From assembly GCA_030549335.1 (NCBI GenBank), contig CM060187.1, positions 58,734,203-58,798,202 of the forward strand: a stretch of 64,000 nt of DNA, in the 5' to 3' direction. A program made the position numbers and the translations under genes. This document shows, in pieces, positions 23,615-36,559 of the stretch. Source of the DNA: Pontederia crassipes (lineage: Eukaryota; Streptophyta; Magnoliopsida; Commelinales; Pontederiaceae). The notes beneath the pieces are model-generated. The model had not been told where the DNA came from. It ran no database searches and worked only from the letters and a program-made list of their open reading frames with translations. How positions within the stretch are numbered: the first letter of the stretch is position 1; every line of letters starts with the position of its first letter.

Positions 23615-26600
23615 TGTGAACACTCATTTATATATAGATATTTTAATAATAGATCAATACATTTAAAATTGGATGAATATAAAGATACTTCACACCTTCA
23701 TTAATCTTTACCAAGTGCAAATCGAGGCAGTATAAAATTATTTATAATACCATGATGCATGTACTATAAATTGCAATTTAATGAGAATAAACGGATGGGA
23801 TATCGTCGGATTTATATTATTATCTACCTTAATGAGAGCTCTTAAATTACTATTTTCTTCTCTTCATGTTGTAGAATGGATCTTAAAGAAAAAGATTATT
23901 TCATCTGGTATATTTGAAAAAGTGGGATCGAAAGTTGACATGAGATTTCGATATCTTTCTTTTCTTAAGCTTCTGCTACAGGCGTCGAATAACTCTCGTA
24001 TATGATCTTATGATTTTGAAGAGATATTTCACCATTCACCGACGGGTCGGGTGGATTGGTAAACGATTTCTCTTTACTTAAGAAAAATTCCGAATTTAAA
24101 TCTCTATGATTATAAAAAGATTATTAAGAATTTCATATGTCATTATCAAAAATAATTTTATCAGATTAATTGAGCTTAATGATAAGTCAACCTTCAATTT
24201 ATAAATGCTGCATATAATTGGTGGTATTGCGTAAGTTGAGTCGGCATCGCTTCCCCAATTAAAAAAAGAATGACATCATTCTAAAAATCTAATAACTCCA
24301 ATTGCCCAATGCAATTGAAGGCCCAACAAGAAAACCCACCAGCTCAAGAAGTCTCACTTAAAGCCCATAGCTTAAACATTCAATGAGATCGACCCATAGT
24401 TTAAACATTTTTCCGGTCAAACGAGTTTTTTTTTATTTTGTGGGCTCACGGAATTAAATGTGGGGAGATAAGAAAAATTGAGATTACCAAGTTCTTTTAC
24501 CAACTTGAAATTTGCTGCTATAGATTACCAAGTTCTTGTGGGATTAACGGCGTGGGAGTAACTCGTGGTTTAAAATGTGTTAATCCAGAAGTATACAATT
24601 TTTTTTAAAAAAAAGAGAGAAATGAGATTTTAGAGTTTTAACTTAAAATCTTCTTAAGATATGTTTAAGGGGACAAGTATTAAATTCATCTTAAATTTGA
24701 TGTGCTAAATAAATTTTTTAATTGATTTTAATACTTTTAAATAAAAGAGGAGAGGAAAATATTTTTTAATAAGAGCTTAACGATATTTTAATTTTTGATA
24801 AATTTAATGTGCTAATTAATTTTATTAAAAATTTAAGTCGTTAAAAATAGCAACGTTGAATTTATATGCTTAGGATTGAATTGAGGTGCGAAGAACAATC
24901 ATCAACTTATGTGTTTACTTTATGCTGCAAAGCAATTGTCTGAACTTTGAACATATCATTTATCCACCGCCGTAGAAAATGTGCAAAATTGATTAAAACT
25001 ATCAAAACATATGTTCATTTCCTAATGGAATACTGTATCACAACTGCTTAACCAAAGAGTTAGAGGGTAAAACACACGGGAAAAATATCCGTACTATTCC
25101 GGTGTTTCTTTTTCACAAATTTAAAATTATAAATTATTCAAGACTATATATTATTAATTTATATTAATATTAAGAAACATTTTATTGTTTATTGAAAATG
25201 TCATATTTTTATCTTTTAATAAGATATAGATTTTTTATTAAGACGCATTTACATAAATTTCATGTTCATTAAGCAATATTGAATATGTGTGTGTATGTAT
25301 TAGGGTGCACTCCATAATTCTACGCCGTCAAATTAATATCACTTTGGTCTAATGATGCACATTATTTATATTTTTTGACAAACAAATCAAAATGAGATTA
25401 ATCTAACTATTCAAAATTATGAATTACATGCTGTAATCACACCTTAATTTAACCCCCTCTTTCTCTAATATATATCTGATACGGATGGCTGAAATTGTGC
25501 TTCACACATCCATTTTACCATAAATATATATATATATATTGATTTATATAATTTAATGAAATGGGTTCCTTTGGGTTTTCTTTTTCTTTAAAAAAATAAA
25601 AGTCAACGTAGGTTTTTTTAGAAAAAAAATGAAAGGACCTAAACTCTTGCACTCTCTCGGATGGATCTTTTTTTTTTTTCGAAGGTGGGCTTACGCCATC
25701 TAACCTTTTTTTTCTTCTTTTTTTTTCCACTAACAAAAACACTAATGCAACTTGTTGATTTTTTTTTTAAAAAAAGGATATCGAAATATGTCTTCAGTTG
25801 AACTAAGAGAATACAATTGTAATATATTATATATATCTATACATATTTTAAATCACAAGACCAAATCTGGTACATGAGCAAACCCTAATTATAAACCACG
25901 TACAGCTGCCCGTACCCGTGATCGACGCATCGTGTTAAAATACCAAGCATCAAAACAATTAAGCAAAAACCACTTGACATCAAAATGCAACGTTGTTGTC
26001 CGGAAAGCACAAGACAAAACAGCTACAGAATGATTAATTAAAAGTTATCACACAACATGCTCTTTTTTTCTTTTTCTTTTTTTTTTAAAAAAAATCAATC
26101 GAGGTGTCGAGATTCAAATATTTATGATTAGTTTATGGCCACTACTTTGGAGAACAGCTAAATATTCTTCTCGGAGATCATTGAACGAATCAAAGATTGC
26201 AAAAGAATAAAAGAAAAAAAAGGACAAGAGCTTAATTAGATATCTTAATTCTTAACTAATCATGCTTAATTTAGTCGTCCAACGTTAAGCAAACTCCCTA
26301 ACATATGCAGTGACGCACTTGCTCCTAAGTTAATAAATTGAGAAAGGCATGCAACGTAGTAACATATATACTATTAAATAAATTATTATGTGAGATGTTA
26401 AATGGTCAAAAGTTATTTTTGATGAGTTGGGAGTCACGTCCGAGATTGGAACAAGGGCAATGGAATCTTATCACTTTATATATGTACTATGATTAGTTGA
26501 TATCGCCAATCATACAACATAAAAATAAACAAATGAAGTCTCAATCAAACTATTGAGGCAGCAAAAGTGACATAAATAATAATAATAATAATAATCGCAT

Positions 26601-27790
26601 ATCAACCCCCCAAAAAAGAAGAGACATGGCATATATAATTGACACACACAAAGCTGTCAACCAGAAGAGTAAAAGATGCATCCTCTTTTTTCATAGTACG
26701 TGGCCTGCGATTAGTTTAAATATAGGGGAGTAGGCGAAATATAAAAATTGATCACGTTGATAAATTAAGATTTTATAAAGTAATATTTCACGGTTCTTTT
26801 GACTTTTTTTTTCCTTGGAGAAACGCTGAAAAATAGAAGTACAATATGACAACAAGCAAATATCCTACTATAACTTTAGTCAAAATGATTTTGCATCTCT
26901 CATACCACTAGAGTGCGTTAGTTAGGAGATTTCTTAGATTAAAAATTAGGAGATATTTTAGATTAAAAATTAGGAGAATATAGAAATGCTCCTCAACAAG
27001 TCATCTTCTTCTATCTCACATCTCTTCTATTTTTTTTTTCCTCCCTCAATCAATGTGTTGATAATTAATTTTGAATAGACTGAGCACAACATCCAATTCT
27101 TCATTTTTTTTAAAGAAATGCTTATTCAAAAAGATGTTACATTCTAACATTCAAATATCAATCTCCCAACCAAATTAGCTAAAATCAAGTAATAAAAAAA
27201 ATCAAATAAGAAGAAGGGCAGGCCAGCTAGAGTGTGTCCATTGTGCAGCAGATGGCATCTTATATGGTAAATTATTGAGTCCCCTGTACAATTACTGTTC
27301 AGGCTTCCAGGTGACATCAGCAAATAGAACCATTATATATTAGATAGATGATGCCCTTTGTTGTTCTAGTGCGTTTGAATTTGGACTCTTCACAAGTGAC
27401 GGTGATAATGATGGAATAAGGAATTAATGCTGCCCATGGATCAAGATACCACCTTCTTTCTTTCCTTGAATGCTTCATTTATTTATCTAAGTAATTACAA
27501 GCCATGTGTACAATCATGAAGCTTATAATCTCTTCTTCTCATTGGAGGTATTTGGTAGGAGAATCCCAAAATCGTGTTCTTACAAAGAATATAAATGTTT
27601 GATAAAAAAAATATTTCTTGTAGTGTTTGATTGCTACCATTGGAACAAGTCTTTATTCTCACCATTATTCTCATATCAAGCATTCCTGTTAAGAGTTTAC
27701 AGCGAAATGGAGAACACAAGCCAGGTTTAATGAAAATATATTTATATAGTGCTCAAGGTTTTGACACAAAAGCTGAGAGAAACTGAAAAG
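23615..27790. other. Intergenic sequence, no gene supported
   Basis: AT-rich DNA with scattered homopolymer tracts. A SINE-like copy lies at about 24030-24240. A possible small MITE runs from TTAGGGTGCACTCC near 25301 to ATCACACCTTAA near 25447. Short open frames at 25515-25742 and 27495-27730 have no recognisable features. Confidence 0.4.
24030..24240 (+). repeat. SINE-like dispersed repeat, second copy (tentative)
   Basis: GATTTCTCTTTACTTAAG, CGAATTTAAATCTCTATGAT, then GAGCTTAATGATAAGTCAACC occur in the same order as in 1700-1860. The family is inferred from this shared order; ends were not defined. Confidence 0.35.
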
Positions 27791-27799
27791 GCTGGGATT

Positions 27800-27805
27800 T
27801 TTATT
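27800..27805 (-). terminator. Possible poly(A) signal of the AP2 gene
   Basis: AATAAA on the minus strand lies about 560 nt downstream of the AP2 stop codon. The intervening sequence has mixed, transcript-like composition, which supports a 3' UTR of this length. The 63-codon frame at 27947-28138 within it is not considered a gene. Confidence 0.4.
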
Positions 27806-28366
27806 CAAGTCTCTGTTAGTGTCATCGAGAGATCCATTTACAGATACAAAGCCATCGGCGCGTTAGAGGGAAAAGAATGTTACACAAGGTCATTGAAACA
27901 GCACCTTCATGCTTCAGGATGGGCACCAGAAGAATGGAACCATAGCTCAGAAGGATGGGCAGATGATCCCAAAGAAGGCCATACTTGACGAGCATAACAA
28001 GGCATTCATTTCTCTGTACTCCTCGGGCTTTCCAAACAGATCATATGATTCAAGTGGGACTGAAGGAGACTTACGACACACTGGGGCCAAAACACTCACT
28101 TTCCTAGCCCCTCCTGTAACTGGGTGACTGAAAACCACCGATGCCAGAAAGGTCCAGAGAAGTGTCAGAAAAACCTAAACCTAAGACATATATCATAAGG
28201 AAACACAGGAAATAGAAATCAAACACTACCCTTTCTTATTTCTTTGCAGTTGTCCACCCTCTCACTCACACCAGTATGGGAGTTGATGCTTGTAGCACAT
28301 ATATAGGTTCACGCAAACACACAATATCTTTACCAACAAGGTAGCATTAATTTTAGCTACAGAAAT

Positions 28367-31300
28367 TTAGATGAAACTGGCAGGTGGGAAGGAATATGAT
28401 TTTGCTGTTGATGGTGGTGGCTGCGGGGGAGGAAGGGCAGCTGCTCTGGTGGTATTTGAGAATCCTGATGATGCTGCAGAGGAAAACAGCTGCAATGGAG
28501 TAGGGCCATGCATCTGCCAAGTCCAGTTGGTAAAAGGTTGCAGTCCCACCTCAGGCCTCTTATCTCTGGCTCTTTCCTGCACCATGCAGACAGCAAATAA
28601 GAACAGAAACAGACAACAGAAAGGAATGAATATTGAATGAGCAATTAACAATATCAATTAATAGATCAACTAAAGCTACATGAGACTTAAGATGTTGTAA
28701 ACATTAATAGATATAAGTTTAGTACTTACAACTCATCCACTGGAAAAGTGGAGTTTATAATGTAGATGAATGTGGCAAATTGGTGGTATCACAAAAGTGA
28801 AATAACATATCAAGGTAAATTTGTCCAGCTTGTGAGAGGAGTAACTCATCTAGCAGCAAACCCTACAATCTATATGGACATTCATAATGTATAACAAATT
28901 CCTAACATCTATATGACTGAATCATTATTAGAGCAATGGCCAATAAGTACATGTGGCAAGAAAAGAGAAAAAATGAAGTATCATTACCTCAATAGTTGAA
29001 GAGGAACAAGGATTATGAGAATTCCAGGTATGTATGCTCTGAGGTTGTATAACCGAGCGATGTGGCACAGGTGCATGTTGGAATGGAGGGTTGTCAATCT
29101 GTGGCACAGTACAGATATAACAGGGAAATCAACATCATTAACCTATATAAAGCCACTTAGCTAAATTATACTGTCAGCATTTGCAAATAAATGAGTAACA
29201 GGTTGTTCTACATATTCCATAATGTTTGTACCGATCCGGAAATGAACAGAAATAATTTTAACATAAGTCAGAAATGTTGGGCTATGAAGGGACAACATGA
29301 ACGTAAAGTAGGGGTAGCCGAAATGAGAATGTTGAGGTGGATGTGTGGTCATACAAGATTAGATAAGATTAGGAATGACCATATACGTGAACGAGTCGGA
29401 GTGGCTCCTATTAGTGAGAATATGGTAGAGAATCGTTTGAGATGGTTTGGTCATGTTCAGAGAAGACCATTAGATGCGTCAGTAAGAAGAGTAGATCAAA
29501 TAATCTGGAGTCCGATTAAAAGAGGGAGAGGGAGGCCAAGGCGGACACTTGGCGAACTAATAAAGCAAGATCTATTGGTGAATAATATACCGAAAGGTTT
29601 GGTTACTAATAGAGCGGAATGGCATCCATGTAGCCGACCCCACCTAGTGGGATAAGGCTTTGTTGTTGTTGTTGTATAAGTCAGAAATGAATAGAACACA
29701 TCTACTAATTTAAGAAATGTGTATAGAAAACTGCATGAACAAAGAAATGTATATAGAAAAAAGTAAATACAAAAAGCGGTATGAACAAAGCAGGTATTAC
29801 TTGGAAGAAACAACAGTAACTGGATTCCCATAGTTCTGCAGCCTAAAATCATGAGAATGAAATATAAAAGAGACATCAACAAATAGCAAGTCACCTACCC
29901 TAAATCTTTTAGCATCAGAATTCCCGATCTGGCCAAACTGGAACTGGGTGCCCAAGGGAGTTTCCTCTGTCTTTGCACTGTGAACTATAGGCTGAGAAAT
30001 TGATAAATTCAGATCAACGCCATGGCCTGTAGAGATATGTCAAAGCAGAGTTGAACATAATAAGTCAGGAATCTATTGATCTTTGTATATGACTTCTATA
30101 ATTCTTGTATCTCTAGATATATAAGAAACAATGGAGGATCATATACCTTCAGCATCAGCGTCGACGTCAGCCTCAGTAAATAGGTCTCCTTCATATGAAC
30201 TTGGGTCAAAATTGGTGACAGCCTCCCTCCCATTACACTTTATAGCTGCCTTGTCATAAGCCCTAATGTGGAATTGCAGATAAAGAAAGAAAAACAAAGA
30301 TTGGTGCTGGAACATAGTAATTTGGATTAAGATTAATATTATAATTAAGAGAAAATTGTCATCAATGACAAAAATCCATGCTCAGTAGGACCTTGCAGCT
30401 TCTATTTCGCTGTCGAATAGCCCGAGATATATGTACCTGCACACCCAAGCATGGTGTTCTCATCGATAAAGAGTCGGTTTCCACAACCTTGATTATGTCA
30501 AAGAATAGGACTTTTTACATACAACAGATGTCCTATTATTTCTTTAACCAACATATTACTATGATTTAACCATAAAGAACTTTGGATGGTTGTGTGAAAA
30601 ATAGAAAAAAAAAACTAAGAAGTTAAAAACTAAATTTATTTAAAGAAATATGCAAATCAAAAGACATGAGTTCCAATTCTTACTTCTTTCCTAGGAACTG
30701 CCCCATGCGAGCTTCCCATCGGCCACACTTGTGAAGCGTCACTCCTCTATACTTTGAGCTACCTCTTGAGAATCCAGTGCTCTGGCGACGAAGTATGTGC
30801 AAAAATTCTTCTTTGGACAAATTCCTCATCTGGCAAGTCAGGAAGGTACTGATAAGTTTTCTATTTTATGACATCTAGTGGACGTGCAATTTTAACTTAT
30901 TCCTTCACCTGTTTCATGTCTTCTTCATAGTCGCTAAGATTGAAATTGATGTCAGCATCAATGCCCCGGAATTTTATTGCTGCTCGATCATATGCCCTGC
31001 AAACAGAAAATATTTCCATTATCTTATTTTTACCACAATAGGTTAAACACACGGTAAAACAACTGAGAGTTGTCCCAACCTTGCAGCAGCATGTGCAGTG
31101 TCAAAGCCTCCTGTTAACATGATTACAGATAAATCAGATAAATGTGGCATCAGCATAGTAGGAATACAGAAGTAAATATAAATTTCTCAGCAATGAATGC
31201 TTACCGAGATAGACCTGTTTCCCGCAATCCCTGTCCAAACCAAACAATATCAATTGGTATATAACAGTGAACAAAATTCAAGAATAAAATCGAAGGGAAT

Positions 31301-31883
31301 TAGATTCTGACCAGATGTGGGATTCCCATCTGCCTGTCCTCCTGTAGAAAGTGACTCCCCGGTACTGCGAACTCCGGGACCGAGGCCCTCTCCTACTCTT
31401 CTTAGCCTGCTGTGGCTGCGACGGCGGAGGTTGCTGCTGTAAAACTCTGATACCAGTCGGCATATCACCATGGCGAAAGTTAATATCCAACCACTGTGGC
31501 CTCGACGGCAAGGACGAGGAAGCCCCTCCCACTGCCAGATTTGCACTCTCCTGGGTAACTGGAGAGCCTGGAAACAGCTGCCTGGTGATGAAACTGGACT
31601 CTCCCGGCACGCCACTCCCGTCATCCTCCACCTCGTCCAAATCGTTCTCTCCTTGGCCAGAGGCCGGGCTCTTCAGGATGCCAAACTTGAAGGCCTTCAC
31701 AGCGGCGGGTTGGGTGGAGCATGAGTCCTCGTCGCCCACCGCGTTAGAAGCCTCGGCGTTGAGTACGGAAGAGACGGATGTGCCGGAGTCCATCGGCTCC
31801 CCGCCAGATCCCTCAGGCAGGGGCTTTTCGTCCAGGGTCGCCGCCGGCAAGCCGGACGACACCAAGTTCAGATCGAAAGACAT
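28367..31883 (-). CDS. APETALA2-like transcription factor (euAP2, TOE/IDS1/SNB type)
   Basis: A nuclear DNA-binding regulator of flowering time and floral or meristem identity, as known for the family. Ten coding exons join in frame to 490 residues: 31312-31883, 31205-31230, 31080-31110, 30909-30996, 30684-30829, 30392-30436, 30147-30262, 29899-30026, 28988-29098, 28367-28576, all with GT-AG introns. The 26- and 31-nt microexons are typical of AP2 genes. Residues 1-60 carry MSFDLNL and a [15 protein letters not shown]-type euAP2 motif; [10 protein letters not shown] (about 161-170) is a likely nuclear signal. AP2 domain 1 (about 172-238) begins [20 protein letters not shown]; domain 2 (about 264-331) includes [25 protein letters not shown] (346-352) is an EAR-like repression motif. 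Exon 10 carries a miR172 site. The ATG is the first in the long open first exon. Exon junctions are inferred from splice consensus and homology; exon 9 is the least certain. Confidence 0.93.
28459..28479 (-). promoter_or_regulatory. microRNA172 target site in AP2 exon 10
   Basis: The minus strand reads CTGCAGCATCATCAGGATTCT, and the plus strand AGAATCCTGATGATGCTGCAG is almost the mature miR172 sequence itself. The site lies in the reading frame and encodes part of [10 protein letters not shown]. In this gene family miR172 pairing causes cleavage and translational block; that this gene is so regulated is inferred from site conservation. Confidence 0.95.
29277..29675 (+). mobile_element. 5'-truncated RTE-type LINE in AP2 intron 8
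   Basis: The insert is bounded by a perfect 14-bp duplication ATAAGTCAGAAATG (29263-29276 and 29676-29689). Its plus strand encodes the last part of a plant RTE reverse-transcriptase protein, with the typical blocks [35 protein letters not shown] and KRGRGRPR. It ends in the family tail GTAGCCGACCCCACCTAGTG plus TTG repeats. It lies antisense to AP2 and lacks the catalytic domain, so it is dead. Removal with the intron would spare the AP2 product. Confidence 0.92.
29307..29655 (+). pseudogene. C-terminal fragment of RTE reverse transcriptase
   Basis: The frame is open from the element's left part to a TAA just inside the conserved tail. It carries residues matching the region after the reverse-transcriptase domain of plant RTE proteins ([15 protein letters not shown] onward). 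The endonuclease and polymerase domains are absent through 5' truncation. The start codon of the longer open frame at 29191 lies in flanking AP2 intron and is fortuitous. Confidence 0.85.
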
Positions 31884-32498
31884 CGTTTTCTTCAGCCGAT
31901 CGTTATCAACACAAAAAAAAACACTCTTTCCGGATGCGATTTACTTCTTTGCTACCTCCACTAGATCTCAAATAACTTCTTGTAAGGTTTCAGGGGGAGT
32001 TCGCGATTCGAGCTACTTCAGAAAGAAGAGCCAGAGCAAGTACAGGTAGAAGCAAGACAAGGCCGATTCGTTCTTACGGAACATTTGGGTTGATCGAGCC
32101 CCCCCGGCGGCGATCAAAACTGTGATCTGATACGCCCCAAAGCATCTAAAGAAGCAACTGCGATCGCCCGGCGAATAAGCCGATCTCTTCCGCCGCAGAG
32201 ACCGCGACCAGAAATCCAACTCGACAAGCGCTCTATCGAAACGCAAGAGCGACGACAGAGGGAGAGGGAAGCAAACGCACAAAAGAAAAGGAGGCGCGAA
32301 AGGAATACGAAGAACTCAAAAGGCAGGACCTTGTCAGGGGGAGATCACCGGAAGGGACGACCACGGCGGGAAAAAAAAAAAGAAATCCTCCGATACCAGC
32401 GGAGGGGGACGCCCGGCGGCCGGCGACGGCGTCGGTGGCGGCAGGTGGACGCTGAGATGGGACGTGAAGAGGGCACGGGAATCAAAAGGCTTTCTTTC

Positions 32499-32512
32499 CT
32501 ATAAATATATAT
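32499..32512 (-). promoter_or_regulatory. Probable TATA box of the AP2 gene
   Basis: The minus strand reads TATATATATTTATA about 615 bp upstream of the AP2 start codon, in otherwise GC-rich DNA. A start of transcription near 32470 would give a leader of nearly 590 nt, possibly with an intron. Support is positional. Confidence 0.5.
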
Positions 32513-32519
32513 AGCAGTA

Positions 32520-33329
32520 AAAAAGGGAGGGGAAATGGGAATACGGTGTGCGGCGACCGGCTAACGCCGGGATCCCGGTTTTTCCAAATTTAGAGCTTTT
32601 TTTTTCCTTCCTTGTTGTTTTTGTCCGAATCGAAGACAAAAATATCTCGGGGGGCTTCGTCTCCCGATTAATCGCAGCCGTGGGAATGTGAACGAACGGC
32701 TGGGAGCACGCGACGCCATTGAGCGCATTTTTTAAGCGACAAGTTGGGCTCGTGGGAACGAAGGGTGGGGAGTCGTACACGTCAAGAGCTTAATTGGGGT
32801 TTGGGAGTGTGATTAATTAATTAATAATTAGCTCATGTGTGCATCTCTCTCTTCTTCTTTTTTTCTTTGCTATTTTATTGAGAAATAGATTGACGTGATT
32901 CTTAGTCACAAATGCATCTGAGGTTTGATTAGTTTAATCACTAGTGCATTTCAAATCAGCAGCTTGGCGAGTGTTTAATTGGCCTTCTGTTTCTGGGTAG
33001 ATGTAAGCATCATGTTTAAGAAAAAGGCGAGCACCAGTGGTGGTTTGTTTATTGGCCAGTGGCGATGGGTCTGTTAAATGCTTTAATGAATAAATTGGTT
33101 GATGGAGATGTGATGACATAAAAGTGTTTTGGGCAGTGCATTATGAAATAACACCTCCTTAATTAGATCAGTAGTACTAAGATTATTTTTGTAATGGAGA
33201 AAAAAAGGTCTCTTTGGCCTTTTCAACCAGATATGAGGTGTATGCATAAGTGGTGGTTGGCAATTGTTATCGACAGTGAAACGAGGTTTGGCATAGTGTC
33301 TCCAACAGCTCTCTTATCTCCATTGATTG

Positions 33330-33330
<1 letters not shown>
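32520..33330. other. AP2 upstream region, no other gene supported
   Basis: Mixed composition at 32520-32800 is probably promoter DNA. Beyond that, open frames on both strands are short and featureless. Confidence 0.4.
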
Positions 33331-33360
<30 letters not shown>

Positions 33361-33370
33361 AAAAAAAAAA
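33331..33370 (+). repeat. C20-A20 homopolymer junction
   Basis: Twenty C residues (33331-33350) are followed directly by twenty A residues (33351-33370). Confidence 0.95.
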
Positions 33371-33719
33371 TTATGATAATGATCAAGTCATACATTTGTC
33401 TACTATTCCCTTTTTTTTTCCTGTATTGATTACTTGTTTGAGGTGAGAGTAAGGATGACAATAAATCTTGAGAATCCTCGTGGAAAATATCTAATAAGAG
33501 CAGGTCTTAATGAAATTTGTCCCTAAAAATCAGGGTAGGAACTTGTTAAATTTGATTTCGACTCTAAGATATTTGATTGGCAAGCGTAAGTTAAAAAGTG
33601 ATTTACAAGCAGAAGGAGCTTGATAGTGAGATCTCAAGAAATCCATAATAGAATATGAGATGAAAATCGACTTTTTGATGGATCTAGAGCACTATATGTG
33701 AGTCATTTTCTTTTACATT

Positions 33720-34090
33720 CAGTTTTTACGTGATATTTATTTTTCAAATTTTTTGTTCTCGTATTTTTTCTGAAATATTTTATATTTATATATGATATCA
33801 TTACTATAAAGTAATTAATTTAATATTATTTATCATCGAGCAAAAAAATCATATTTTGTTAAATATTATTTATTATATTTTAATAATATATTTTTTTAAC
33901 ATAAAATTTAAATTTATACTCAATATTTATTAATTTAAAAATATATATTTTATATCTATAATTTTTATATTTCATCCAAACACTCACTTCAATTAATCTT
34001 TTACAATAACTTTTCTAATTTCATCATTATATTTCACTCCATCCAAATATATTTCAAACTAATATGTTAATTCATCTATTCACATAAAAC
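33720..34090. repeat. Dispersed AT-rich repeat, copy 2 of 3
   Basis: The right part, from CACTTCAATTAATC to ATCCAAATATATTTCAAACTAATATG, is repeated in inverse orientation at about 40500-40620 and in diverged form near 21430-21480. Confidence 0.5.
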
Positions 34091-34529
34091 TCTAAAGAAC
34101 TACTATTCTACTTTCCAAATGCTGACTAAGTTTAGAAGGTTCACATATAATACATCAACCATGTAAATTACAAAACTTTTTCCCTTTCTATTTGTTTCCC
34201 TCCCACTGAATATCACAGCCCTAAGTTCTTAATTCTCTCCTCTCTTTTTTTCCTTCAATCCTATCATTCATCATATTTAATTAGTATATCCCATATGTGT
34301 GACATTCGTCTTTAATTGGATCCCAAGAGGAGTTTGAGGACAAGAAATTTAGGATAAAGTTGGAAGAGGGGTAGGGGTAGGGCAAGAGACATCCTCCACC
34401 CTACTTGCAGCATTTTACAATGACATGATAATATATCGAATAAACTTTACTCAAAATCAAAATATTAATAACTATTGATAACGCCTTGAATTCGAAGTCA
34501 ATTGTAATTATAGATGAGTCATTATGTTA

Positions 34530-34850
34530 GTTAGACGCTTCAATAATGGAGGGCGAAGCTGTCCATCCCATATAAGAGCCTTGCTATCCGGACAACGAGC
34601 CTAAGGGGGTTTAGGGGAGATCTAGAGGAATCCCCTGCGGGGGCTCGGGTGCGGAGCCTCCTAAACCTAGCTAGACGATTATAGAGTTTCTGTTCCTATA
34701 TTGTATTGAAGTTTTCTATATAAACTTCATAACGGTTGAATTATTTTGTATCATTATAATTATCACTATTTCATAATAAAAAAGTCACAACCGTCCGAGA
34801 ATGTAATCTAGTTTAGAATGAACATCGTAAATTTTGTGTGTTCTTTTGTG
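34530..34850 (+). repeat. Possible decayed LTR fragment
   Basis: A GC-rich hairpin (CCCCTGCGGGGGCTCGG) is followed by TATATAAACTTCATAACGG and a leader-like AT-rich stretch with AATAAA. This order resembles the promoter and R/U5 part of an LTR. No partner LTR was found in the window. Confidence 0.3.
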
Positions 34851-36559
34851 CTTGTGTGATCTATTATTGCTTTTCGAAAGAGTAACCTTGAGTATACTTG
34901 AGTTAAACTAACCTAGGTTTAAAACTAGACCGAAATGACAAAAAAATGTGAAGGTAAATAAAACAAAGGCAAAGAGTGAGAATTTCTAAGCTATATTATT
35001 ATGTAAACATTTTCTCGCTTAAGTAATTTCTCAAGTTTAATTCTTTATTAATGTAAAAAAAATTATTGAGAATAAGTAACATGCGATGACTTAATGATAA
35101 TGCACCGACCTCTAACTTATACATAGTGCATTCATTAGCATCACACGAATTAAATTCGTGACATCGGTTATCAAATACGGAAGATTGACTTGGAAAAAAT
35201 GTAAACTTTTTAAATTATTAACAAAAAATGTAAACGAAATATAGTTCAACCCGTATGAATCGTTTATGTACTTCACAACTCTTAGTTTGATAACCACTTA
35301 TGAGTTCGAGACTAAGAATGTGATTGGTACACAAATATCTGCATTATATGTCAAAATTAATTTGTAAGGGACAACTATAGACGCATAACCCTAGTCTTCT
35401 TTGTAAGTGGAAATTTTGTGCACATGTAATTTAACGTTTTAATGCAAAAACTTGGATGCCACACTACCTTCCAAGCCTTGTTAAATTCTATTAGTAAATT
35501 GGAAAAATTTGCGTTCTTTCAAAGTTAATGCCTTTATTGAGTCGTGAAGGCACAATTTAAGTTGATAAACTATTGGAACAAATTTAGACCATATATGTGT
35601 TGAACGGCACTCAATGGGACACATATAGTCCCCTTCTTTTATCTCATTCCCAGCATATGAAGGTAAGGAATGTATTACCTTATCACATTACTTAACAATT
35701 TACATCGTTTAACAAAATGATTATCACTTATTAAATTATCAATAAAGTGCATTAGCTTATTTATTATGTACTAGTAATCTTTCTAACAATTTAAATGACA
35801 CTGTATAACTTTTTACTGAAATACTCTTTATCACTAATATTAAGTTAAATATTATATAATTCAGCTAAAAACTAAAAAAACAATTAAATAAATAAATAAA
35901 TAAAAGATAATGATAAATATTTCATATCTTTTTAAAATGAAAATAATGATAATGAATATATAATATTTAAAATAATAACTAATAATAATATGCAATTTAT
36001 GTGAATAATAATAATAATTTTAAAACAAATATATTTATTATGATAATAATATTATTTTTTGTTGTTATATAAATTTTTATATTATTTTTATGTTTTATTT
36101 ATCTAAGATTGGAAATGAAAATAATGTAAAGAAAATAAAAATAGATTGCCAACTGGGTGATCATCCTTCTAGTCAACGTGGATTGTCACTTCGCAATATG
36201 TATTATTAGAAAATTCAGATTACCTGTAAATTAAAAAAAATAAAGTAATATGGTGGGCTCAGATATAGGAAAACGTCTCCTATTAAATTTTTTTTTATAG
36301 CCAGCCCAAGAGGTGTCGACGGCTTAATCCATGCGATATTGAAGCCTGATTAATTCGATTAAGTCAGTAGAAAAAAAGACTAACATAAAAGATCAAAATC
36401 TTATGATTATAATAAAATCAATCATTGTTTTTTTAAGATTTTTCCTTTATGATTTCTTATGACATTTTTATGGAACAAGTTTCACGATTATTATTTAATT
36501 TATCATAATTTTTAATGTATCACTTAATTTTAAGATTTATTGGGCATCTCTCTAGTTAA

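Noticed and set aside
29191-29276. Start codon and first residues of the long frame in AP2 intron 8
   Set aside because: They lie left of the RTE insertion within AP2 intron DNA and are fused by chance to the element frame.
31351-32049. 232-codon plus-strand frame opposite AP2 exon 1
   Set aside because: Antisense shadow of the AP2 first exon; the minus strand encodes conserved euAP2 motifs in the same place.
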